Shown here: piece by piece, positions 1 through 8,114 of the stretch | How positions within the stretch are numbered: position 1 is the stretch's first letter | Layout: every line of letters begins with the position of its first letter | Assembly: GCA_018673255.1 (NCBI GenBank) | Contig: JABHDC010000240.1 | Coordinates: 1-60,857 of the forward strand | Direction of reading: 5' to 3' | DNA length: 60,857 bases | DNA from: Gemmatimonadota bacterium | GTDB taxonomy: Bacteria > Latescibacterota > UBA2968 > UBA8231 | Notes under the pieces: generated by a model | Seen by the model: the letters and a program-made list of their open reading frames with translations, nothing else | Databases searched by the model: none | Told to the model about the DNA's origin: nothing | Translations under genes and position numbers: made by a program

Positions 1-1319
1 TCGCAATCCCCCATCGGGTCATGCACGTATTTCCAGTCGATCGTGCGAACCATCTTGCGCCGCCCTTCTGCCTCACGGGCATAGAGCGACTGCATCAGCG
101 CGCTCCGACCATACGGTTTCTCGTAAGATTCCAGATCCGCCATGGTAAATGCGGGCCCCCCCGCACCGTATTCCGAGAAGGTCGCATCACGCCCTGCCGT
201 GTCTGTGACGGTTGGCAATGCCTTACCGTGCATCGAGGGCGGTACGTCGATTCCCTGCAACTGCAACAGGGTCGGTACGATGTCGATGAGATTGGCCATG
301 CTGTCATCGATCTCCCCCACCGGTAACCGGTCAGGACAGGAGACGATCAGTGGCACACGTGTGAGACAGTCGTAGAACACACCGCCCTTGCAGGTCATGG
401 CGTGTTCACCCATGAAGTCACCATGATCCGAGCAGAATACGATGGCCGTATTCTCTCGCAGCCCCAGACGCTCGACGGCATCCAGAATCTGCGCGACGGC
501 ATCGTCGAGAAAACGAACCATCGCGTAGTAGGTGCCCATGACGCCCAGCACGTCCTCCTTCGGGTCTTCGCCGATGCCGAGGATCTCATGCAGAACGCGA
601 TTCCGCTCCGGTGCCGTACCGTCGGTGAACTCATCCTCACGCCACGATGGCATCTGAATGCGATCCGCCGGGAACATGTCCGCGTATTGCTGCGGCGCCT
701 CCCAAGGCTCGTGCGGATCCGGAAAAGAGACCCACAGGGCAAAGGGGTCAGATCCGCGCTCTTCCAGGAAACGCACCGTCTGACCCGCAATCAGACCGGT
801 GGAATAGTCCTCCAAAGGAAAGTCGGTCGTTGCATACCCAAAGCGAGGGCTCTGCTGTGGCATATTACGGCGGCGGCTGTGGCCTCGACCGATGGCATCG
901 GCAGGGCGGAACCACTGCATCCCCTTCGTCGCCTCGCCTTGGGTAGGACCACCGTGACCGATCTGGCACCACGTGTCGAAGTAGTCCAGATCCTGCGGGC
1001 CTTCGAAACAGTGATTCTTGCCGATCAACCCCGTGTGATAGCCGGCTGCCTTCCACAACTGAAAGGCATGCGTCGCCGTCGCCGGCATGGGCGTCTGATT
1101 ACGTCGGCCCCCGTGAGAATGGGGAAATTGTGATGTCCAGAAGGAGACACGCGCCGGCATGCACAGCGGATGCGGTGTGATCGCATGGCGGAAGAGCACG
1201 CCATCATCTGCCAGACGGGCCAGCGCCGGCGTCTCACAGAAGCTGTTGCCGTAGAGGTGGCTGGCTGTGGCCTTCATCTGATCCACCATGATGACGATTG
1301 TATTCAACGCCTGGGCCAT
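1..1319 (-). CDS. Sulfatase (arylsulfatase family), 3' end cut by window edge
   Basis: The frame is open from an ATG at 1319 to the window edge, giving 439 codons without a stop. The N-terminus reads as a type I sulfatase: IVIMVDQMK near residue 8 holds the first metal-binding Asp, and LCMPARVSF holds the C-x-P-x-R sulfatase signature. Cys53 would be converted to formylglycine by a separate enzyme not seen here. Further in, IDIVPTLLQLQGI and DWKYVHD are typical of choline-sulfatase/arylsulfatase-like enzymes. It would hydrolyse sulfate esters of sugars or small organics; the substrate cannot be read from sequence. No obvious signal peptide is present. It lies 26 bp downstream of an MFS transporter gene on the same strand and probably ends a catabolic operon. 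The family assignment is secure, the substrate unknown. Confidence 0.92.
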   Translation of the reverse strand, partial: MAQALNTIVIMVDQMKATASHLYGNSFCETPALARLADDGVLFRHAITPHPLCMPARVSFWTSQFPHSHGGRRNQTPMPATATHAFQLWKAAGYHTGLIGKNHCFEGPQDLDYFDTWCQIGHGGPTQGEATKGMQWFRPADAIGRGHSRRRNMPQQSPRFGYATTDFPLEDYSTGLIAGQTVRFLEERGSDPFALWVSFPDPHEPWEAPQQYADMFPADRIQMPSWREDEFTDGTAPERNRVLHEILGIGEDPKEDVLGVMGTYYAMVRFLDDAVAQILDAVERLGLRENTAIVFCSDHGDFMGEHAMTCKGGVFYDCLTRVPLIVSCPDRLPVGEIDDSMANLIDIVPTLLQLQGIDVPPSMHGKALPTVTDTAGRDATFSEYGAGGPAFTMADLESYEKPYGRSALMQSLYAREAEGRRKMVRTIDWKYVHDPMGDC

Positions 1320-1345
1320 CTTCGACTCCCTCCGTGTTAGTCCGT

Positions 1346-2524
1346 CTATACGGATTCATTCTGGCGATGCCGTCGAAAGGCCATCACAATCGCCAGGCCC
1401 AGCACGACGTCGACAAGAATGACCCAGAATATCGACTGGGCGCTCACAGGCTCGAACAATTGCCCGATGATCCAGGGCGAGATCATACCGCCGGCACTCG
1501 AACCGACAAAGAAGAAACCCATGGCACGACCACTGATCGGCATCCGGCTCCCCGCAAGAGACAAGGCCGTGGCAAACATGGGAGCCACGGCGAGCCCACC
1601 CAGGATCGTTCCAGCCCACAGCAGCGCCGACGACGAGATGGAGACCATTGGCAGAATGGCGGCGACGCCGGAGACCAGCAGACACAGCAGCAGAATCGAC
1701 AGTGGGCCCATTCTCGAGGCCAGAGGAATGGCCAGCAGCCGCCCCCCGGTGAAGGCACCCCAGAAGACCGACGTCAGCATCCTGGCCGAGGCCTCGTTGG
1801 CCAAGCCCTCGTGCACTGCGTAGGTGTAGATCCAGTTACCAAATCCGACTTCGGCACCCACGGCAGCGAACAACAGTCCACCGGTCAGCAGCAGCGTGGC
1901 CCGATGCGGTCGCAGATCGATTGGCTCGGCATCCACTTGACGGGCTGGAATCGCTGGACTCGGACGACTCAGCAACCACAACATCGGTGGCAGCAGGAGT
2001 GCCGCCAGAGCCCAGTAGGCGTGGGCGACGGTGTATCCCTGCTCGATGATCCCGGCGATGATGAGAGGTGACAACAGCGCACCGACACCGAAGAAGAAGT
2101 GCAGTCCATTCATCCACGGTCCCAGGCCGGTGGGATAGAGCCATACCAGCAGGGTGTTTCCCCCCGCATCGAGACTGCCCTCGCTCAGACCCATGACGGT
2201 GAAGGCCACCAGCAATACCGTCAGGGTGGGGCAGAGCGGCACCAGGGCCATGCAGATCGCGATGATCGCCAGCATCCCTGCCAGCAGCGGATGCCCCGGC
2301 AGACGATCGAAGAGGCGTCCACCCATCAGGGCACCGGTCAGATAACCGGCGGAATGGGCGATGAAGACGGCGCTGAAGGCACTCAGACTCGAGCCCGTGC
2401 GAATGGCCAGGTCTGGAATCGTCGGCCCCAGTGAGGCCAGCACCAGGCCGAGTCCGATGAAAGCAGCGAAGTAAGCGAAGGTCGTGACCCGACGTCCGGC
2501 CACCACCACGGGCGATCCGCTCAT
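1346..2524 (-). CDS. MFS transporter, FucP/MFSD4-like
   Basis: A 392-residue hydrophobic protein with about 12 predicted membrane segments in two halves, separated by a charged loop near residues 195-210. LDAGGNTLLVWL and GLHFFFGVGALLSPL resemble the sugar-transporting FucP/MFSD4 (NaGLT1) branch of the major facilitator superfamily. It would import, or possibly export, a small solute across the inner membrane. I place the start at 2524, where ATGA overlaps the stop of the upstream OCD gene and suggests translational coupling; an in-frame start five codons upstream is possible. It sits between the OCD-like gene and the sulfatase gene, so a sulfated or organic-acid substrate handled by this operon is a reasonable inference. 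No substrate-specific residue was identified. Confidence 0.85.
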   Translation of the reverse strand: MSGSPVVVAGRRVTTFAYFAAFIGLGLVLASLGPTIPDLAIRTGSSLSAFSAVFIAHSAGYLTGALMGGRLFDRLPGHPLLAGMLAIIAICMALVPLCPTLTVLLVAFTVMGLSEGSLDAGGNTLLVWLYPTGLGPWMNGLHFFFGVGALLSPLIIAGIIEQGYTVAHAYWALAALLLPPMLWLLSRPSPAIPARQVDAEPIDLRPHRATLLLTGGLLFAAVGAEVGFGNWIYTYAVHEGLANEASARMLTSVFWGAFTGGRLLAIPLASRMGPLSILLLCLLVSGVAAILPMVSISSSALLWAGTILGGLAVAPMFATALSLAGSRMPISGRAMGFFFVGSSAGGMISPWIIGQLFEPVSAQSIFWVILVDVVLGLAIVMAFRRHRQNESV

Positions 2525-3501
2525 TGAGTCGCCATCCAATTCTCAACGACACGCGCCGCCGTGCACAGATCCTGGGCCGCCATCCCCGTGAGGTAGATCG
2601 TGCCACCCGTGGCTGCAATACGTCCGCAGGCGGCATCGGCCATCGTCATCACCTCGCCGGCGGAATCACGAACCAGTGCAATCCGGTGCTCAGTCGCCTG
2701 CTCTCGCGCCTGGAGGAATTCACCTGACACCTGCGCCTGCTCGTAGTGATCCACCACGACAGGCCGGCCGCACAGCACGGGCTGGCTCACCTGACGGGTG
2801 CGGCTGTCACCAGCGATGACAGCGATCGTGTCGACTCCCCTCAGCTGATTCACATCGATGATCGGCTCTGGTGTCGGCACAGCCATCAGGACCGCATCGA
2901 CCTCTTTCACACAAGCATCGATGCTGTCGGTCATCGACAGCGATGTCCGTAGCTGCGGTTCGACGGCGGCGGCAAAGGTTTGCCGATTCGCCTCGCTGCG
3001 ACTCGTGCAGCGGATCTGTTTGAGGGCGAAGACTTGATCGGCGGCCAGGGCCAGGTGACGGCAGACGCGTCCCGTGCCAAGGATGGCCACACGTTCGATC
3101 GTGCGGCTCGCCAGATACTTCACACCCAGGGCACCGGCGGCACCTGTACGCATGTCGGTGATCAGACCCGCGTCCAAACGCAGGGACGTTCCTGTGGCCA
3201 GGTCGTCGAATCGCAGATACGCCTCACGTCGCGCCAGGCGACCGGCGGCGACATCGGAGTATTCCTCGATGATCTTCCGCGATCGACAGTGACCCGGCCA
3301 TTCGGCGGGCATGTCCAGTCCGAAGTAGTCGAGTCCGTCACGCACAGCCAGTGTCTGCTCGCGAGCAGGATTGAGGATCTCACCCCGGCCGACCCCCTCA
3401 AATGCCTGCTGACACGCATCGATGACCTGGGGCAGATCGATCAGATCTGCAATGAGCGAATCGGTGAGATCGTTCGTCGTCGTTACAACACCAGCCGTCA
3501 C
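2521..3501 (-). CDS. Ornithine cyclodeaminase / mu-crystallin family protein
   Basis: A 326-residue protein of the usual family length. The Rossmann NAD(P)-binding segment is VAILGTGRVCRHLALA near residue 138, preceded by GAAGALGVKYLA, both at the positions expected for OCD/mu-crystallin proteins. Members include ornithine cyclodeaminase, alanine dehydrogenase, ketimine reductases and tauropine-like dehydrogenases, so the reaction here is probably an NAD(P)H-linked imine or amino-acid conversion; the substrate is not deducible. The start is a GTG at 3501 whose last bases overlap the TGA of the upstream gene (GTGA). Its own TGA overlaps the ATG of the MFS gene. This double overlap is strong evidence for a co-translated operon. 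Confidence 0.87.
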   Translation of the reverse strand: MTAGVVTTTNDLTDSLIADLIDLPQVIDACQQAFEGVGRGEILNPAREQTLAVRDGLDYFGLDMPAEWPGHCRSRKIIEEYSDVAAGRLARREAYLRFDDLATGTSLRLDAGLITDMRTGAAGALGVKYLASRTIERVAILGTGRVCRHLALAADQVFALKQIRCTSRSEANRQTFAAAVEPQLRTSLSMTDSIDACVKEVDAVLMAVPTPEPIIDVNQLRGVDTIAVIAGDSRTRQVSQPVLCGRPVVVDHYEQAQVSGEFLQAREQATEHRIALVRDSAGEVMTMADAACGRIAATGGTIYLTGMAAQDLCTAARVVENWMATQ

Positions 3502-4865
3502 AACACCAACGCGTCGGGCGGTTCGTACTCACTGGTACGCGGATCCCAGCGTGTGCCGCACTTGTTGCTGATCACCACCCACTCTCCGGGACTGAGATTT
3601 CCCTGATGATGGTAGTTGAATCGTCGCAGACCTGCCGCCTCGGCCGTATCCAGCAACATCTGCAGATCACGGGCCGACATGGGGTCACCATCGTGGGGAA
3701 AACGACCGGTGTCCAGCCAGGGGACGATGCGTTCCGGATCATCGACAGCGGCCAGGGCACGCTTCGTTTCGAGGGTGACCACCTGTTCGAAGAATGCCGG
3801 ACTCAGGGCACTCTCGAAATCGACCATCCCCTCCACACCCGGCAGGGTGATCCCGAACAGAGCCTGTACGATGTCGAGTGCTTCCGTCACCTTCAGGCCT
3901 GAATTCCACTCACACAGTGTCTCGACGTAGCGGTGCACGGTGCCGATGAACCCATCAAAGCCGCGATGGAAGAAGTAGTGTTTCGGCATCAGGAAATCCA
4001 TGAATTCGGCCAACTGTGCAAAGTCGTAACCACACAGCGGCGCAAAGGCTGCCGACCTTGGCCCACACCCCAGCTTGATCGGCCGCTCGAGTTCAGCAGC
4101 GATGCCCTCGCGCGTCTGACGGAAGTAACCGGTCAGGGATTCGACGCGGAAGGACAACCAGGCCATCAGATCCGGATCGCTGCCAAACATCTGGTAGGAT
4201 CCGACCAGGCCACCCCGTGCATGAAGCCTGACCTTGGCCGGATCGAAATTGTGGAACAAGGCCAGCAGGCGATCCTTGGCCGCCACCATCGCTTCGTAGT
4301 CGTAACCCATGTCGGCAGCCATCGGCGCCACGGCTTCAGGCAGATCATTGAAGAAATAGGAGCGGTGGTTCATGTGGTGGGGCGCCATCTCATAACCCCA
4401 CTCCGGGCCATCCATCACGGCCCCGTCCGCCATGGGGAAGTGCTCGAGGGTATCGACCATTCGCGCCACTCGTGCCGCCAGGGTCTTCTCGTCGCGCATG
4501 TAGTAGCCGTCGCCACCCGGGCCGGCGCCGCTGTCGGCATACATGGCGTAGACCTCCATGCCCCGGTCCTTGGCGGCGATCATCGTCTTCTCCAGCAGGG
4601 CCCGCTTCTCCGGCAATTTGTGCTCCGGTGCAGGGGGGGCCTCGACACCCATGCGCTTGTAGATGGCCGGATTCGGATCGTATGCCGCCGCCACGACTTC
4701 GCCGGACTCGAAGGACTGTGCGCCCTGCCCCAGACGATTCGTGCCGAAGACCAGGGGCCCAAACACGACACCATCCACACCCCCTTCAGCCCAGGCATCC
4801 AGAATTCGCTCGTGGTCGCCCATGACACTTTCCAGATCGCGCATCACGTCCATCCAAAGCTTCAT
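3498..4865 (-). CDS. Uncharacterised protein, probably a TIM-barrel (GH-like) enzyme
   Basis: A 455-residue soluble protein with no signal peptide or membrane segment. The alternation of hydrophobic strands and helices (DGVVFGPLVF, GMEVYAMYAD, VRLHARGGL, LMPKHYFFH, LRRFNYHHQG) suggests a beta/alpha barrel like that of glycoside hydrolase or deacetylase-like families. Acidic candidates follow strands, for example MDGPEWGYE near residue 155. I do not recognise a named family with certainty and give no reaction. The gene begins 6 bp after the histidine kinase stop and overlaps the OCD-like gene, so it belongs to the same operon. Its role is presumably tied to the same substrate as the MFS transporter and sulfatase. 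Confidence 0.7.
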   Translation of the reverse strand: MKLWMDVMRDLESVMGDHERILDAWAEGGVDGVVFGPLVFGTNRLGQGAQSFESGEVVAAAYDPNPAIYKRMGVEAPPAPEHKLPEKRALLEKTMIAAKDRGMEVYAMYADSGAGPGGDGYYMRDEKTLAARVARMVDTLEHFPMADGAVMDGPEWGYEMAPHHMNHRSYFFNDLPEAVAPMAADMGYDYEAMVAAKDRLLALFHNFDPAKVRLHARGGLVGSYQMFGSDPDLMAWLSFRVESLTGYFRQTREGIAAELERPIKLGCGPRSAAFAPLCGYDFAQLAEFMDFLMPKHYFFHRGFDGFIGTVHRYVETLCEWNSGLKVTEALDIVQALFGITLPGVEGMVDFESALSPAFFEQVVTLETKRALAAVDDPERIVPWLDTGRFPHDGDPMSARDLQMLLDTAEAAGLRRFNYHHQGNLSPGEWVVISNKCGTRWDPRTSEYEPPDALVL

Positions 4866-4871
4866 CGCTCT

Positions 4872-6821
4872 TTACTCCACGGTCTCAGGTGTTTCGGTGC
4901 GTTCGTTACGAATCGGCAGACGCAGCGTGACCTGGGTCCCCTGCCCAGGCTGGCTGTCGACGAGAATCTCGCCATCGTTTTCCTGCATGATACGGTAGGC
5001 CATCGACAGACCGGATCCCATCTTCACACGCGCGGTACCCGATCTGAACTGCAGATCGAAGATATGCTCGAGTTGCTGTGCTGACATGCCCACGCCATCG
5101 TCGGCAATCCGTACATGAATCGAATCTTCCACGATGGCTGTGCCCACCGTGATGCGGCCCTGTTCCCCCACGGCGGTCATGGCATTGGTCAGGACATTCA
5201 TGAAGACCTGATTCAGTTGTGCCGGCGAACACCACGTGCGAGGGATCTCACCCGATTCACGCTCGATCTGGACACCCGGGCCGATCTGGGACTGCAGCAG
5301 CACGAGCGTACTGTCGATGCCCTCGTGCAGATCCGCCATCTGCATCTGGGCCTCGTCGATTCGAGCGAAACTCTTCAGGCCCTGAACGAGGGTAACGATT
5401 CGCGCTGCTGCCTGGCCGATCACGCCCAGATTGTCACGCAGCATGCTCATGGGTCGCTTCGTCGCATCCCGCGCTTCATCGAGTGAAGTGGCCTCATTCA
5501 GATGCTTCTGGACACGGTCGGCGCAACGCTCACTCACATCGACTGCACTGTGCGCAGCCCCCATGGGATTGTTGATCTCGTGGGCGACGCCGGCCACCAA
5601 TGCACCGAGCGACGCCATCTTCTCGCTCAGAATCAGCTGCGCCTGGGTCTCCTGCAATTCCTGGTGCGAGGCCTCCAGTTCGGCATAGGCGCGCTCCAGT
5701 TCCTGCGACTTCTGCAGCTCCAGCGTCTGCCTGTCGTTCTCCGCCTGCAGGGCGCGTTCGCGCATCTCGGCCAACTCGAGATCCTTCACTCGCTCCCCGT
5801 GCTGGTCTTCCATGCGCTGACGCTGCACCTCCCGCCCGGCCGCCAGGCGTTGATTCACCTTGATCTGCGTCGTCATCGTATTGAAGGAGGACATCAACTG
5901 GCCGATCTCGTCCTTCGATGCCACGTCGAGGCGATAGTCGAGATCTCCTGAGGCCACCCTCTGTGTACCGTCGACCAGCGACAAGAGCGGTCGTGTCAAG
6001 CGCCGCGACAGCAGGTAGCCGACCAGCAATGCAAAGAGCGCGACGCCAGCGTAGAAGAACCAGAACACGACCCGCACCAGGTTCCGAATGTCAGCCTGAT
6101 GTTCGTCGGCGGCCTGGAACAACTCCTGCAGGCCACTCAGCTGCCACGTGGCGATGCCAGTGGGCTCGGGCAACAGGCGGGTAACAACGACGAATCCCAG
6201 ATCCGCTTCACCCACTGGGGCCGCCACCGTAATCAATCGGGGGTCCGCATCCGTCGACAAGACCTGCACCGTCGCCAGTGACGCCAATACTGCCAGCGAA
6301 TCCCGATAGAAACGTGGATCGACATCATCCTCAATTGTGAGCAGACGCTTCAGCAGGTCTTCCATGCCATCACCAAGAGAGACAATGGCACCGCTGTCGT
6401 ATTCGACCGTGACACCCTCGGCATGTTTTGCAGGCGTCTTGGGCGCCGTCGCCTCTGCCCTGGACTCCAGCGAATGGCTGGCAACCAGGCGCGCCTGGGT
6501 GTCGTAGATCTCAATCAGATAGGATGACCAGGTCAGCAGGTCGGACAGATCGAGGGTACCCTCGACAGGATCCTCCAGTACTTGCTGCACGCGCGCCTCG
6601 GAAGCCAATCGTGTGGCGGCGGCGATCGTCTCGGTTTCGTACCGATCGTGAAGTTCGGCGGCAATGCCAACGGCACCATCGATCGCGCCTTCGACGGTGT
6701 CGTTGAAGCCCAGGGACAGCACATGATTCACCAGCCCATTGGCCATGTAGTACGAGGGCAGGACCGGAATCAGGGCGACCACCAGTAACGCGAGCACAAG
6801 CTTGCTGCGGATCCGCTTCAT
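4872..6821 (-). CDS. Membrane-bound sensor histidine kinase (HAMP, coiled coil, HisKA, HATPase_c)
   Basis: A 649-residue protein when started at the ATG at 6821, which has a GGGAG/CAGGG upstream; an ORF extension further upstream has no membrane logic. Order of parts: transmembrane helix at about 7-27, extracytoplasmic sensor region about 30-250, second transmembrane helix about 251-271, HAMP about 272-325, long coiled coil about 325-400, HisKA with phospho-acceptor His414 in VAHEINNP, then HATPase_c with the N box (NVLTNAMTAVGE), G1 (DDGVGM) and G2 (GSGLSMAY). No receiver domain is attached and no response regulator gene lies in the window, so its partner must be elsewhere. It heads the operon running to the sulfatase gene. 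An exact TGTGA-N6-TCACA palindrome lies 36 bp upstream of its start. Confidence 0.92.
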   Translation of the reverse strand: MKRIRSKLVLALLVVALIPVLPSYYMANGLVNHVLSLGFNDTVEGAIDGAVGIAAELHDRYETETIAAATRLASEARVQQVLEDPVEGTLDLSDLLTWSSYLIEIYDTQARLVASHSLESRAEATAPKTPAKHAEGVTVEYDSGAIVSLGDGMEDLLKRLLTIEDDVDPRFYRDSLAVLASLATVQVLSTDADPRLITVAAPVGEADLGFVVVTRLLPEPTGIATWQLSGLQELFQAADEHQADIRNLVRVVFWFFYAGVALFALLVGYLLSRRLTRPLLSLVDGTQRVASGDLDYRLDVASKDEIGQLMSSFNTMTTQIKVNQRLAAGREVQRQRMEDQHGERVKDLELAEMRERALQAENDRQTLELQKSQELERAYAELEASHQELQETQAQLILSEKMASLGALVAGVAHEINNPMGAAHSAVDVSERCADRVQKHLNEATSLDEARDATKRPMSMLRDNLGVIGQAAARIVTLVQGLKSFARIDEAQMQMADLHEGIDSTLVLLQSQIGPGVQIERESGEIPRTWCSPAQLNQVFMNVLTNAMTAVGEQGRITVGTAIVEDSIHVRIADDGVGMSAQQLEHIFDLQFRSGTARVKMGSGLSMAYRIMQENDGEILVDSQPGQGTQVTLRLPIRNERTETPETVE

Positions 6822-6856
6822 CCCTGCATACTCCCTGGCTCCACAATGGGTTGTGG

Positions 6857-6872
6857 TGTGACGCATGTCACA
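6857..6872. promoter_or_regulatory. Perfect CRP/FNR-type palindrome (TGTGA-N6-TCACA)
   Basis: The sequence TGTGACGCATGTCACA is an exact two-fold palindrome with arms TGTGAC and GTCACA and a 4-bp centre, matching the TGTGA-N6-TCACA core bound by Crp/Fnr-family regulators. It lies in the divergent intergenic region between the histidine kinase gene (start 6821, minus) and the hypothetical gene (likely start 7043, plus), where an operator would be expected. Whether a Crp-like protein of this organism binds it is inference. Confidence 0.5.
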
Positions 6873-7042
6873 AACACGAAACGACTCCAGAATTTTGCAA
6901 AAACACCGATAAACCGGTACAGATGCGGGACCAACACCTGGAGCCACTGCGCATGCACCCCACCGATCAGGCAACAGATAGCGAAGTCAGATTCTGGCAT
7001 CGCGGCAAGACACCACCGAATCGGCTCGAATTCCAGCCTGTG

Positions 7043-8038
7043 ATGGACACGCCCCTGGCGGCGTCCGTCTACGACGGTGAAAAGAGGACAGGAGACTACG
7101 CCTCACTGGTCTCCGGCCTCAGCGAGGCACTGGCTGCACTGCAACGGCAGCAACTGGAGATGTGTGCCAACCACGCCGATGCGAGGCTACAGCAGTTCCT
7201 CTTCAGCTTGCTCAGCCTGACAGATGATGCCCAGGAACGTGTCAGCATTCTCAAGCAATTAGGCACATTCATCTTTCGGCGCACCGTGACGGCTCCCGAA
7301 CGTCAGCAGTTGTTACGGCGTGCTGTAGTAGATCTCGGCGATGGCGATCTGTCGGCCCAGGCCAGCGAACTGATGGCCATCTGGCGGCCCGAACCCAAGT
7401 CATTCATCGATGCCCTGCTGCAACGACCCGGCGAGGCCGGTCGTGCCCTGACACGGCGTCTGAATGCCGACGGCGAGGCGGCGCTGTCCATCGTCTGCCA
7501 CAATCTCGACCTGCTGACCCGACAGGAGCGTGAGACGTTCATCAACAGCGGGGTGATCGCCTATCTGCAGAACAACGACATCCATCTGCTCGGTGAGATC
7601 GGCGACTATCTGCGCCTGATCGATGGCGGCCAGGCAAGTCATGGGCTCAACGCCCTGCACTTGCTGCTGATGCACGAACTGGTCGAGGCTCTCCTGCGCG
7701 ATACGACCAACCTGGATGCCGCCGCCGCTCATATCGTGGCCACCACATTCGAACGATGCCTGGGTGACAATGCCCTGCCCATGGCGGTCGAATCTTACCT
7801 CGTCGATTGGGAGTCGAACCACGCGCGGGCTCCGGCCCCGGCCGAGGAAGAGGAAGAGGACATGAATCCGATCGAGGCTTGGCAGGACTGCATGGTCTAT
7901 CACGATGAACTTCGCCCCGAAGCCTTCGTGCAGCATTCGATGTCCGAGCAGCGGAAGATTCTTCGTGAGATGTTCGGTGAGGATTGGACCGCTGAGGATG
8001 ACGCCGAACTGGTACCCGTATCCGTCGCGGCCGCCTGA
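7043..8038 (+). CDS. Hypothetical helical protein
   Basis: I do not recognise this family. From the ATG at 7043 it is 331 residues, rich in Leu, Ala, Arg and Glu, predicted mostly alpha-helical and soluble, with HEAT/armadillo-like spacing in the middle (ALLQRPGEAG, LSIVCHNLDLL, LLGEIGDYLRLI). An acidic run (AEEEEEDMNPIEAW) precedes a conserved-looking C-terminal part ending near a FGEDW motif. The frame is open back to a TTG at 6851, but that region carries the CRP-like palindrome and reads like non-coding DNA; ATGs at 6923 and 6953 are alternatives, and none has a clear Shine-Dalgarno sequence. It is transcribed divergently from the histidine kinase operon and followed by a strong terminator. 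A DUF6178-like assignment was considered but not supported. Confidence 0.65.
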   Translation: MDTPLAASVYDGEKRTGDYASLVSGLSEALAALQRQQLEMCANHADARLQQFLFSLLSLTDDAQERVSILKQLGTFIFRRTVTAPERQQLLRRAVVDLGDGDLSAQASELMAIWRPEPKSFIDALLQRPGEAGRALTRRLNADGEAALSIVCHNLDLLTRQERETFINSGVIAYLQNNDIHLLGEIGDYLRLIDGGQASHGLNALHLLLMHELVEALLRDTTNLDAAAAHIVATTFERCLGDNALPMAVESYLVDWESNHARAPAPAEEEEEDMNPIEAWQDCMVYHDELRPEAFVQHSMSEQRKILREMFGEDWTAEDDAELVPVSVAAA

Positions 8039-8066
8039 CCGATCGACCACTCAGAGATCTCTGATC

Positions 8067-8099
8067 AACGCCCGAGGGTTCGCCCTCCGGGCGTTTTTT
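8067..8099 (+). terminator. Rho-independent terminator
   Basis: A GC-rich hairpin with arms AACGCCCG-AGGG and CCCT-C-CGGGCGTT around a TTCG tetraloop is followed by six T residues. It lies 28 bp after the stop of the hypothetical gene and just before the DUF5054 gene, so the two are probably separate transcription units. Confidence 0.9.
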
Positions 8100-8114
8100 G
8101 TTGAGTCTTCTCGT

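Noticed and set aside
6851..7042. TTG start at 6851 for the hypothetical gene
   Set aside because: The extra 64 codons overlap the CRP-like palindrome and code for a sequence with no helix pattern of the rest; ATG 7043 is more likely.
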